Source: Timema cristinae (lineage: Eukaryota > Arthropoda > Insecta > Phasmatodea > Timematidae). Taken from it: a stretch of 64,000 nt of DNA. Made by a program: the position numbers and the translations under genes. The notes beneath the pieces were generated by a model. It was not told the DNA's origin, did not search any database, and saw nothing but the letters and a program-made list of their open reading frames with translations. This document shows positions 36,101 to 44,919 of the stretch, in pieces; the stretch's first letter is position 1; every line of letters starts with the position of its first letter. The DNA lies in contig JBCFYV010011172.1 of NCBI GenBank assembly GCA_039000515.1, positions 72,551,941 to 72,615,940 of the forward strand, in the 5' to 3' direction.

Positions 36101-37795
36101 AGATTTAGGGGAAAGATCAAAAAATAAGTGAGATAAAATTTTAGGAGTAAAAATAAGTCCATAATTAAGATTATTTAAAAAAAAAAACACAATTAGAATT
36201 TTAGCTATTTAATTTTTAAACATAATTTTAATACTTATTATTTTAATGACCAAATCTCTTCTTGAGAAATTGATGGTGCCTTGACAATTTTAGCAACTTG
36301 TTCAGTGTGCCATGAGTTTAAAATCCTCCTTTAAAAGGTACTGATAAAATTTCACTTTTAATAATAACGATCAGTGTTAAGTCATGTAATTGATGTTTAG
36401 AAAAGATTAATTTGAGTTTGATGGAGAAATATGAGCTGTAGTTACACAAACCAATGTTTCAAGAGGGAACGAAGATAAGGCATTTATTTGAATCAGCATG
36501 TTTAGTTTTTCTGTACACGTTAACCTCTATGCAACGCCCTACTATTTAAAGCTTACAGTTAAGTCTCTCAAATTCACAATTAGTCCAGTGTGTTTTTTTT
36601 ATGGTTTTCCAGGTGTGTGGCAATCCCGAACAACACTTTGATAACAATAAATGAGTATACCTTTAGAATGATTGGATTAAGGATAGTGTGTCAAAACTCT
36701 ATACCCAAGCAATCAGGGCTAAATTCCTTAATAAAGTAGGCTGGAGCTTATTTCTCTCTATATTTAAATTGGAAACAATTACCTCTTCAAACAAATGATG
36801 ATTCATTTCTTTAAAATCAACCTTCCTCTTCTGGTTTCCTCTTGTTAAATAGCATTTAATTCTGGTATTTTTTTTAATATAAATTAATTTTCCATATTTT
36901 GTGAGGATCTAGGTATGATTAAGGGTGTTTTGAGTTATTTACTGCAAAATAAACATCATAATCCATCACCAATGTTTGACAGTGACAATTTATCTAAAAC
37001 CAGGTGACCAGAATTGTAGTGTACATGATTGCCATATATTATTTAAGGTAAATATTGATTTGTATTGTTTTAAGGGATTTTATTTTTATCATAACTCGTA
37101 AAATATGACTAAAAAATTGATAACTAAATAATTTCCTTGTGCAACCTATTTTGTTTAATCCTTTCAAAAACAAAGAGGTTGTGTGCATCAACAAAATCTT
37201 TGTTGGACATCGCTACTAGGCTCAAAGGTAGGTTAAATTGTTCTGTGAGGCATTCATGTTGTATGGAATTATCATGAGCTACAGTATATTATTGAAGAGG
37301 GTGTGACATCTTAGTTTGGAACACTTAATGAGCTAAGAATTCTGGATTAATTTTGTGACAAGTCTTAAATATAGTTTGTTCTCCTTCAATAAGTGATGAA
37401 GCAGTCTAAGGAACCATTGTTGTGTATGTCAATAAATAAAGTGAGGAAAAGGCGAGTAAAGGCAAGTACATAGCTTAACAAAATACTTTTAAAATGTGAA
37501 GAGGTCTAGGTTTCTATACCAGTGTGTACCTATTAACATGGGAGGTGGATACCGAGCCTGACAAGCTCCTCGCCTTCGGAGGTAACGGAGGTCTCTCTTC
37601 AGTGCTTCCACTGGCCCAACTGATATCGGCAAGACCCGATGAGAGGTCCTCATAGTCGCACAGACCCTCCTTCTCAATGAGACTCGCCTGTGAGGCAGAG
37701 TAGTGAGCAACTCGCCGGGCATACAGGTCGCTGTGGTCCAGTGTCTGGAGTGCCAAGGGAGGGGTTGCTCTTCGCACACTCTTTGAGGTCGACAT
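23982..37795 (-). CDS. stck: PINCH (LIMS / steamer duck), five-LIM integrin adhesion adaptor, eight exons
   Basis: PINCH binds integrin-linked kinase through LIM1 and, with parvin, forms the complex coupling integrins to actin. Seven exons encode the canonical protein from MSLGNMF (ATG 35968-35970) to the stop at 23982: 336 residues, the usual family length. Five LIM domains lie at about 8-60, 69-118, 133-192, 201-251 and 261-311, all zinc ligands visible (for example CSRC...HTQC...CAQC in LIM1), followed by a basic tail ([13 protein letters not shown]). All junctions are GT-AG and in phase: 35867-35977, 34110-34222, 32832-33024, 32021-32162, 28720-28836, 25087-25228, 23982-24181. An upstream exon (37530-37795) joins in frame and would give a 427-residue form. 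The gene has no frameshift. Introns carry SINEs and a Penelope relic. Confidence 0.96.
24382..24615 (+). repeat. SINE family A copy in PINCH intron
   Basis: Head 'ctgctttggtggcctcatgg', box-B-like GGTTCGAATACC, body 'aaaaatgtgggtacacttcc', tail ending 'cacagcgctaaaaaaaaa'. More diverged than the copy at 26152. Confidence 0.75.
25087..25228 (-). CDS. stck: PINCH exon 7: second half of LIM4, start of LIM5
   Basis: Encodes [40 protein letters not shown] and IGGD. Acceptor TTCCAG, donor GTAAGG. Confidence 0.96.
25311..25592 (+). repeat. SINE family A2 (different tRNA head, same tail)
   Basis: Head 'acctggtggtctagggtaag' with box B GGGTTCAATCCTC; tail 'cccgaacgggtagtaagacg' then 'cgatgc' and a TAATAA repeat. 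The head differs from the copy at 26152 while the last ~60 bases match. Confidence 0.88.
26152..26413 (+). repeat. SINE family A1, best-preserved copy
   Basis: Head 'gcctcagtggcgtagttggc' (box A) and GGTCCGAATCTC (box B); tail 'aaacgggtagtaagacgcgg' then 'tgc' and an ATT repeat. It lies in the PINCH intron between exons 6 and 7. Confidence 0.9.
26998..27463. mobile_element. Foldback MITE in PINCH intron
   Basis: The left arm 'tattatatttggaagaatgt' ... 'aggtggatagaaacatataa' ... 'caaacacaatatggctttta' ... 'cagtcccccgacctaggttt' is repeated in inverted order by the right arm, with ~85-90% identity by eye and an extra ~40 bp in the right arm. The loop is about 70 bp. A single diverged arm lies at 18765-18950. 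Short frames here are by-products of the palindrome. Confidence 0.85.
28720..28836 (-). CDS. stck: PINCH exon 6: end of LIM3, first half of LIM4
   Basis: 39 codons, [20 protein letters not shown] then [19 protein letters not shown]. Donor GTGCGC is weak at +4 to +6, but the next exon resumes exactly at the expected HFVCAKC. Confidence 0.95.
29210..29390 (+). repeat. SINE family B copy in PINCH intron
   Basis: Head 'ctgacaccttagctcattcg' with box B GGTCCCGAGTTTGATTCCC; tail 'aactgacctggaccataggc' then 'tggaaatagtaatggatgta'. Confidence 0.8.
29440..29740 (-). repeat. SINE family C copy (minus) in PINCH intron
   Basis: The minus-strand tRNA-like head lies at about 29690-29735: box A within 'tagtggtcatagctactggc' and box B from 'ggtttgatcctcggcacttac'. 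The same body, read in the same order, occurs at 40140-40365. Confidence 0.75.
30690..31796 (-). pseudogene. Penelope-like retroelement: RT end plus GIY-YIG endonuclease
   Basis: Starting near 31796 the minus strand reads FIDDIFMVW (the RT catalytic Y/F-x-DD box), [27 protein letters not shown] and [20 protein letters not shown], all typical of Penelope-like RT. In further frames [20 protein letters not shown] and [20 protein letters not shown] match the thumb. [46 protein letters not shown] and [10 protein letters not shown] match the linker and GIY-YIG domain. The RT core upstream of the DD box is missing (5' truncation) and there are several frame changes. It lies in the intron between PINCH exons 5 and 6. 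Confidence 0.85.
31820..31895 (-). repeat. hAT-type terminal fragment
   Basis: On the minus strand it begins 'acagtggtttccaaacattt' and continues 'gtgaccccaatttttgcctc'. The order matches the left end of the repeat at 61465-61720. It directly abuts the truncated Penelope copy. Confidence 0.55.
32021..32162 (-). CDS. stck: PINCH exon 5: LIM3
   Basis: Encodes [36 protein letters not shown] and [11 protein letters not shown]. Acceptor TCTGCAG, donor GTGAGG. Confidence 0.97.
32832..33024 (-). CDS. stck: PINCH exon 4: LIM2
   Basis: Encodes [38 protein letters not shown] and the start of LIM3 (YVCHKC). Donor GTGAGT at 32831. Confidence 0.97.
33295..33715 (+). repeat. Degenerate minisatellite, ~32-bp period, in PINCH intron
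   Basis: About a dozen imperfect copies of 'tggtcaaatagagagtgagt' plus a variable 'gctttggt' spacer run without a break. No partner gene or transposon end was seen. It lies between exons 3 and 4. Confidence 0.8.
34110..34222 (-). CDS. stck: PINCH exon 3: second half of LIM1, start of LIM2
   Basis: Encodes [26 protein letters not shown] and the APCCGKCG junction to LIM2. Acceptor TTTTAG, donor GTAAGA. Confidence 0.95.
34287..34505 (-). repeat. SINE family A copy (minus) in PINCH intron
   Basis: Begins with a TTATTATCATTATT tail, then 'agcattgtgtcttactaaga', the inverse of the family tail, and ends in the head 'agattcgaacctcgatctcc'. Diverged. Confidence 0.7.
34520..34750. repeat. Degenerate tandem repeat, ~85-bp period
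   Basis: Three diverged copies of 'atccatttcagtatttctca' followed by 'aacaagcgaccttaatgaaa' and 'aattggaattgtacccac' occur at about 34540, 34607 and 34690. Confidence 0.55.
35867..35977 (-). CDS. stck: PINCH exon 2: canonical start and first half of LIM1
   Basis: Acceptor [30 protein letters not shown] then the [12 protein letters not shown] signature of PINCH LIM1; donor GTAAGT at 35866. Confidence 0.95.
37530..37795 (-). CDS. stck: PINCH alternative first coding exon (N-terminal extension)
   Basis: It opens [20 protein letters not shown] (ATG 37793-37795), preceded by in-frame-region stops. It ends AATAG|GTACAC, leaving two bases (AG), and the next exon begins T after a perfect TTTGTTTCAG acceptor at 35978-35980. 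Joining gives AGT-GTC-AAC-ATG, which flows in frame into MSLGNMF. The 88 codons here plus three junction codons precede the canonical start. The extension holds an acidic/tyrosine stretch ([15 protein letters not shown]) and a proline-rich PPLPPK, a class II SH3-ligand pattern. Codon use looks like real coding sequence. Whether both starts are used cannot be seen from DNA. Confidence 0.75.
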
Positions 37796-37816
37796 TGCTG
37801 TAGTTGTTATTTTCAC

Positions 37817-39460
37817 TAGCGAAAGTTCATTGGTTCCTTAAAGATTTTCCCTTCTGACTTGTAGTTTATTTCTCTTTCACGATCACAAAACAGTTTTATA
37901 AATTTGAATCATTTAATTCTTCAGATCTCAAAGACCAACTTTAAATTGTACAAGAATTCAAAATATTTATATTTACAAAGGTTCTAGCAAATATTTTGTT
38001 GTATTCCCAAGTATGAAACCAGAAAGCGTTTAACCACAATACGGTAAAACAAAGTTAATCACAAACACTGTATATTTGGTACTGGTGGTAAGAAATGGAT
38101 TATTTTTACTAAGGCATTACTATTTGAACTCAAAATAGTATTTAATACTCAATACTATTCAATTTTAACAGTATTTTTATGCATACACTTGCTAAACAAA
38201 CACATTTATAATTCCCCTTCACATTTCACAAAAAAGTAGTCAGAATTTAAGTTAATGTAAACACTGATCAACCCTTTTTTTTTAGCTTAACATTATTGGT
38301 ACTGAAAGCAAATTAAAGTAAAGAAATAAAGATTTAAACATATCATGAATTTCTAAACATAATAATTGAATGTGAATATGAAACATTGCAAACATTCCCA
38401 AAAAATAACCATGAAGCTCCTTGGTTCATTAACACAACTACACAACTTATTAAGCTACTTTAAGCAACGTCCAACAAACAACAGAACATCTTCACAAATA
38501 AAATATATTGTATATTGAAGTAAAAGATTCTACACAGTAAAAAAGTGTCGCAAGCTAAGTCATAATCCATCCCTCCCTCTCCCTATCTAGTTGATGTTGC
38601 ATAATCTCCCCCCCCCTTCCCCAACTTTTTTTTTCTTTCATTCAGCCTATCTGCTTTGGACAAAACAGACACAAGAAAAATACATCATAATAAAGCGGCA
38701 GAGTTGGATGTTTGCTAGTGTGCTTGACTCTGACCCGGAAGGTTTGGCAACTGTCTGAGTGCAATGGGAGTGGGTTTATTTTCCCCAGAGCTGTTTTCCT
38801 GGGCTATTTACGGACAAAAAAAATATAAAATAATAACAGTTTAAAACTGCTAAAGTAGGCCCTAATTAAACATTTCTTCACTAAATATGTTGTGCTAGAT
38901 GTCTCATTCAAGCTATCCGCAACTTCACACTAATCAACTTAGGGAAACCTCTAACACTACAAGTGGCATATATGTCTGGTCTGGTTTGCTGGTGATGAAG
39001 AGTTTAGGTTTATAATCCCTATCGAAGGCACTCAGGTGGTTTTCCCTCCACACAAATTTAAATAGGTCCAACATTTGTTCCTCTAAATTCAGTTGGGATT
39101 CAAACCAGTATATTATAAAGTGTTTGGTTAGGAAACTTAAGATATTAAATGTTGTTTACTATATCCAGGGCTCTTGTGTTTAAAGTGAAGCATGTGACTA
39201 GCAAAGTTGGTGGAATGTTTCAAAATGTTTTTTTCTTCAGCCCTTGATTGTATTTAATTGAAGAGCACAACTCATTGAATAAAGATGGGATCATTTGGGG
39301 TCTGAAGTCAATGAGTGAATGTTACCCAACATGGTATTGTGACGTCAAGAACTACAGGCTGGCCCCAAAACAAGTTCAACATACACATTGACAGTATAGT
39401 ATTAAGACCTACAGTGAATGGTCTCTATTGATAGCTTTTAAAGGACATGTTGACCAGATT
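37817..39460. other. Region upstream of PINCH, no gene recognised
   Basis: AT-rich. Near 38600 there is a C-run ('ctccccccccccttcccc'-like) and at about 39000-39130 a decayed inverted SINE-like stretch ('ggtggttttccctccacac'). If exon 37530-37795 is a true first exon, the promoter should be here, but I see no reliable TATA or initiator. Confidence 0.45.
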
Positions 39461-39469
39461 CTGTTGCTC

Positions 39470-39775
39470 CTTTACAAGGGGGACAAACATTGATTGACTA
39501 TGCCTATACCATAGTCACAAGGGAAATAAAGAATTGACTGATCTTTATGGCTCACCTACAAGGAAATAAACTAATTAACTGGCTCATTTACAAGTAAGGA
39601 TAAGTAATGACCAACCTATTTAGCCCATGGGAGAATAGGTATTACCTGGGCTCTATAGCTCATTTACAAGGGAGAACAAGAATTCTCTGGCCTCTATAAC
39701 TCGTTTGTAGCCTACAGGGAGGATAATCATTGATTTGTATCCATAATTAACTTACAAGGGAGGGAAGAGAGAGAG
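39470..39775 (+). repeat. Degenerate minisatellite, ~55-bp period
   Basis: About five to six copies of the pattern 'ctatagctcatttacaaggg' then 'agaataagaattgactgg' recur with heavy divergence, ending in a short GA run. Confidence 0.7.
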
Positions 39776-40139
39776 AGAGACCAAACATTTTTATAGAGAA
39801 TGTCAGTCACTTGAGTCCTTATTGCCCAATGTCATCCAAACTTTACCAGCAGCTGTCTGTTTCAGGACTTATGAGCACACCTATCTGACAAGGTACACAA
39901 TAATATCACGAACAAACAAACTCCCCTAAACAGTGCTTGTTTGGAAGTAACCTTCATTCGATTAGAATGAGTGGTAGGATGCAATGCATCCACACATTTC
40001 CCAGACAAATTGCAATAAGCTCCAATAAATATCTTGCTAAAAGGATGATGCCTCTCTCCAGAGTGACTCTTGAATAAGCTTTCTTGTTCCAAAAGCACCT
40101 GTTGTTTTGTTTGCGATACGCTCTCTCTCTGGCACCAAT

Positions 40140-40365
40140 TTAAGGGGGAGTAGCACAACAAACCCTCCAGCCATTAATCTCAATTTTCTATACTGAAACT
40201 GCTACTTCTTTATTCAAGTAACTCTTCGAAATTGTCCTCTCGAGGCTGAGTTGACCCGTTATAGAACCACTTTTTCCCAGAAAATTTTGGAAGTGCTGGG
40301 GATCAAACCCAGGACCTCTGGATCCTTAGCCAGACATTTTGACCACTATGCCACAGAAGAGCTCA
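40140..40365 (-). repeat. SINE family C copy (minus)
   Basis: It ends with the inverse head 'ggggatcaaacccaggacct' then 'ctggatccttagcc', giving box B GGTTTGATCCC. The body matches 29440-29740 in the same order. Confidence 0.75.
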
Positions 40366-40955
40366 TTTTATGTACTGTAAGGCAAAATGAATATTAAATT
40401 TTATGACCGTTTTTAGTTCAAAACGTGCTTCCATAACACTCTGTTTGGACACTGTACAGTGTACACAGTTTGTTTGCTCGGAAATAAACTTAATATTTAA
40501 CTTTTTTCCTCTAAATAAACGTTTACTTCTATTATTCTTGTCTTTAAGCCAGGAAAAATAAATAACTTGATTTTATTTTTTTTTAATATATAAATTTTTA
40601 ATTTTACATTTTTATCCAGGGTTACCCTTTTTATCTTTCTACCAGAATTCCTGTTTTCCAGAAGGAATTTCCAGGCAGCTTGTATTGAAGAGTAATAAAA
40701 TTTCATTTTTCAATTGACTAAGTGTAGAGTCATGTTAATTAAACAGGATGATTTAAGATTGATGGGGAAATACATCTTCTGTAGCTTCACAGGGGTAAGG
40801 GGTAATAAGACATGTATGAATCAGTGTGCTTAATTATTTAGTTCACTTTTTCACCCACCCAAAGACTTAATATTTTAAGCTTTTAGTTAAATGTCTTAAA
40901 TTAAACAGTTTTCCAATATTTTTACTGAATCTTGCTATTAGTTTAGAGAAATAAA

Positions 40956-41217
40956 TTATTATTATTAGCACCGCGTCTTACTACCCGTTCGGGTTATACG
41001 CACTTACGCTAATGTGTAATGGTAGGGTGATTGTGAGATGAAATGAAGGACCTACAGTTTAACGTGGAATCCGAACCACGGTGGCGGCCTGGCATTCCCC
41101 ACATTCACAAGATGTCTTGTCAGAGGTGAAGGAAGGGTTTGGTAATCAGATAAATCTTTGCCGGGACCGAGGATTGAACCCCGGCCGCCAGCATAGAAGT
41201 CTGACACCTTACCCCTA
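40956..41217 (-). repeat. SINE family A2 full-length copy (minus)
   Basis: TTATTATTATT tail, 'agcaccgcgtcttactaccc', 'gttcgggttatacgcactta', and head 'gaggattgaaccccggccgc'. Near-identical in order to the plus copy at 25311-25592. Confidence 0.9.
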
Positions 41218-42816
41218 GTAGAGAAATAAAGTTAAACTACAAACATTATTTAAAGGAATATTAATTCCTTTCATATGATTAATGTTAACCCACACACCTA
41301 GCATTTGACATCAAGTAGCGACATGGAAGCTGGACATATAAAACACGGATATCTTCATAATTGTTGAATCAACTCTCTATCACACAATCCTTTTTTCTTT
41401 ACCTTAGTGGAGAATATAACAAAAATTTTCACTTGTCCCATCGTTATCAATTTTCTTTGACAGGCTTACAAGCTTTATTTTTACACTTAACTCAATCATG
41501 TTCATGTTTACAAATATTTGTAGATAATGAATGAAAATAGCTTCAAACCTAACTCAAATATAAGTTTGTCGAAGTCTATTAGATGTATAAGTAGCCTATA
41601 AATTTCTGAACTGCAAAAGTTTGACATAAATTGATTTAAATTTTTGTTTCAACAAATTGTGCTCAAAAATCTTTTCTGACTATCTGTGGCATTATTTGCT
41701 TATGTACTAATTATGCTAATGGTTTAGGGATAAGAAGGTTATATTAATAAGAGGTGTACCTGCACTTGTGTGGAGGGGGAGTGGAAAACCATTTTGGATA
41801 AACCACCCTCAGTACACCCGACTAAGATTCAAACCTCAATCTACTTGTAATATAATATAGGTTCCTCTAATAAAAATAAGTAGAAATTCAAAACCATTCT
41901 CATTTCACAATATGTTATAGTTAGTCAATCAATTTAACGACATGCTATGTTTATATTTTTAGTAGTAAACTAGTTTGGAAGTCCAATTGTACTTTTGTTT
42001 GGCTAAAAATTGGTCTTGGGAACAAAATAATCACTGATAAATTATTTCCCAAAGAAGTACTTTGTCTAAAACTAGTTTGGTTAAATTAGAGACTTTTTTT
42101 CTCCAAAAATGTTTGACAATTTTAGACACATTTAGTTGTAGGCTTGCAAGATCACAGCATGTATGATATTTTTATATCTTACCCAGGCATTTGTAAATCA
42201 GCTATTTCAGGTTTCACTCAAGCACCAAAGATGTCGACACTAGAACAAAAACAGCCTATAAATAATATTAAAATACATAATCAACCTTTTTTAAATACAA
42301 ACATGATAGACCTACTAATAATTTTTTCATTGTAACTATTTAATTTTGATACAAGCTAACCTTAAACATGTCAACAGTGTCGTTAGGTTAATTGGTGTTA
42401 TTTTATCTTAGTAAACATTACAATAATCCATTTATGCTGTTTCTTAACAGCGTTGGGAATGATGCAATGTACCTTTTCATAAATACATTGTATTTTACTT
42501 GATACAGTATAGCAAATCATAAAAACAAATTAATATCATCATTATACTCACAAGGATACAAAGAATCAAATTATACTAAAATTATATTTGAATATAATCT
42601 GTTATTACAAGATCTAGACCGTTCACCAAAACCTTGATTCAAATGTAAACACACTAAACCAATGCAATGATTTGATAAATGATCCCTTATAATGAAATAA
42701 TCTTATAATACTAAAATCAAATAATTTATTTTGTGAATATTAATGTAATGGAAATTTCTAATTTATTAGCGAATGGAACAGTAGCAAGGTATATCAAGTC
42801 GGCCGAGTAGTTGCTG
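41218..42816. other. No gene recognised; one old SINE fragment
   Basis: AT-rich. At about 41705-41855 a minus-strand family A fragment is visible ('gtgtggagggggagtggaaa' then 'accattttggataaaccacc'). Nothing else has a recognisable pattern. Confidence 0.5.
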
Positions 42817-43364
42817 TAGGGTCATTCCATGTCAACTCGACACAGCTGCAAAACTGCCCACCTTCAATTTTGATGAAATCTGGCTGTTATTGGCGCTATA
42901 AAGATGAGAAAATATATATTTTTCAGCCCTCTAACTTTGCTTGGACAAAAGTTACAGCTGATAAAAGTTTACAAAAATTTATAGAAATTTGTTGTTCCAA
43001 ACATATTTTATTGATTGTAAAATGAGTTGTATGTATCTTAGGGATCTCAAATTACTCTCATTTTAAAGCTATTTTTATGCTCTTTAATTTGATATGCAAC
43101 ATGGTAATATTACTTAAAAACATTATCTCTCAGCCTGCAGGTAATGAAATGTTATTTTACTTCATTTTTTAATCATTTTCCCCCAAAACATAGCTAAGCC
43201 ACCACTGATCATCATAAACTGCAACTACAAACCATTAATTTCACTGAATGAATAACAGTTTATAATCAGTAGAAATTCATTCTTCAGTGCAAGTGTGGCA
43301 AATGAGAATGGTTTGACAATAATTTTGCTTTCTGAAAGTGGAATTAAGGTGTGTAACTTTTGAG
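42817..43364 (+). repeat. Left arm of the large inverted-repeat element
   Basis: Inner end 'aaatgagaatggtttgacaa' ... 'ctgaaagtggaattaaggtg' 'tgtaact' is mirrored just to the right of the Tc1 insertion. Confidence 0.8.
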
Positions 43365-43629
43365 TACTATACTGTGCAAATTAATTGGGACAAAGAAAAA
43401 ATAACTCTTTTTTCAAAAACTATGCATTTTTATCATTCTATGCCTTTATATACACTGATAAATACCTGTATTAGTATGAAGTATGTCCTCTTTAGTAGAA
43501 ACTACCTCTTGAATTCGTTTTGACATTGACACCACTAATTTAGTACCTACACATATTTTTGACTTTATCATCGTGGAACCACACTTTTATAGCATTTGTT
43601 ATAATGCGTTCTTTGGTTGTACAGTCCAT

Positions 43630-44430
43630 TTAACCTATATGTTTCTTCAAAATATTCCACAAGTTTTCTATTGGATTTAAGTCTGGTGATTTTCCAAGCC
43701 AATCAAGCAAATTAATTTTAACATGAAAAGTTTGCAAGAATGGAACAATCTTATGTTGTAATATTTCTAAGTACTTGGATGAATTCATCATACCTTGAAC
43801 AGGAACAAAGCTTCCAGTGCCATTTGCTTTGAAAAAACCCCAAAACATCTGTTTAAGAGGGTGTTTTACAGTTTGATGGATATGCTCAGATCTTAAGGGT
43901 TCACAGTTACTTTGTCTAACGACATTTGCTTTGTAACCCTGCACAAATAAATGAGTTTCATCACTGAAAATTACCCTTTTCCAGTCATTAGCAGTCCATG
44001 ATTTATATTTTTTGGCCCCATGCTAAGCGTTTTATCTTCATTTTAGCATTCAATTTTTTTTTTCATTGGTCTTCTTACCTTCTGGCCAGCTTCCAGAAGC
44101 CTACGGCATACAGTTGAATCACTAACATCAAATCCACTACTCAATACATCTCTTTGAAGGTCTGTGCTTGTTTTTGTTGGGTTTATTTTACTATTTCTGA
44201 TTAAAATTTTATCGGTTTATGAAGTTGTTTTTCATTTTCTTCCACATTTACCTCTCCTTTTTGGAGACGATGATCCAGATGCATTGTATCTCATAATAAT
44301 TCTTGATACACTTGATTTGCCTACACCAATTGCAGAAGCGATATCTCTCACTGTCATAGAAGTGTGATCCTTAAGAGCAATAATGTTTGCACACTTTCTT
44401 GGAGTAATATCCATTTTTAAATACAAGAAA
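43630..44430 (-). pseudogene. Tc1-like DDE transposase, decayed
   Basis: N-terminus MDITPRKCANIIALKDHTSM leads into a helix-turn-helix (VRDIASAIGVGKSSVSRIIM). Then come LQRDVLSSGFDVSDSTVCRR, the first catalytic Asp in IFSDETHLFV, TVKHPLKQMFWGFFKANG, and the last motif SPDLNPIENLW with the acidic residue in place. The segment that should hold the second catalytic Asp, between FLQTF and LLDWLGKSPD, is missing. There are stops and frame changes in the middle. It is therefore inactive. Tc1 transposases are about 340 residues; the pieces here fit that. Confidence 0.88.
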
Positions 44431-44577
44431 GCAACACATATCTCACAGAGAACAAAAACTAACATCCACCTGTCACACACAAAAGCTCACAACTGAAGCT
44501 GAAGTGACTATTTACAGTTTAAAACCAGTCAAACCACATTCTTATTGTCTAGTTCCCATTTAACTTGCAGGGTGTAG

Positions 44578-44882
44578 GGAAACCTGTGGTCTAGGGTAAG
44601 GTGTCAGACTTCTGTGCTGGGGTCAGGGTTTAATCTCTAGTCCAGGCACAGATTTATCTTATTGCCAAACCCTTCCTTCACCTCTGACAAGATGTGTATT
44701 AATCACAACTTGTGAATGTGTGGAATGCCAGGCCTCCACGTGGTTCGGAATTCCACGTTAAACTGTAGGTCCTCCCTTTCATCTCACAATCCCCCTACCA
44801 TTACACATTAGCGTAAGTGCGTATAGCCCGAACGGGTAGTAAGAAAGATGATAATAAATAATAATAATAATAATAATAATAA
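44578..44882 (+). repeat. SINE family A2 inserted in the Tc1 terminus
   Basis: Head 'acctgtggtctagggtaagg'; tail 'cccgaacgggtagtaagaaa' then a long ATA repeat. It is flanked by ACTTGCAGGGTGTAG (44563-44577) and ATTTGCACAGTATAG (44883-44897), a diverged ~15-bp duplication of the Tc1 terminal repeat. The plus-strand asparagine-rich frame at 44848 is only the ATA tail. Confidence 0.85.
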
Positions 44883-44919
44883 ATTTGCACAGTATAGTAC
44901 CATGAATAGGTTTAGCAGT

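Larger units (their letters stand above)
43367..44897 (-). mobile_element. Tc1/mariner-type transposon, disrupted
   Basis: The ends CTATACTGTGCAAATT are inverted and flanked by TA on both sides (43365-43366, 44898-44899), the Tc1/mariner signature. The transposase runs on the minus strand. A SINE sits at the right terminus (44578-44882). Without the SINE the element is about 1.2 kb, normal for Tc1. It lies at the centre of the large inverted-repeat element. Confidence 0.88.
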
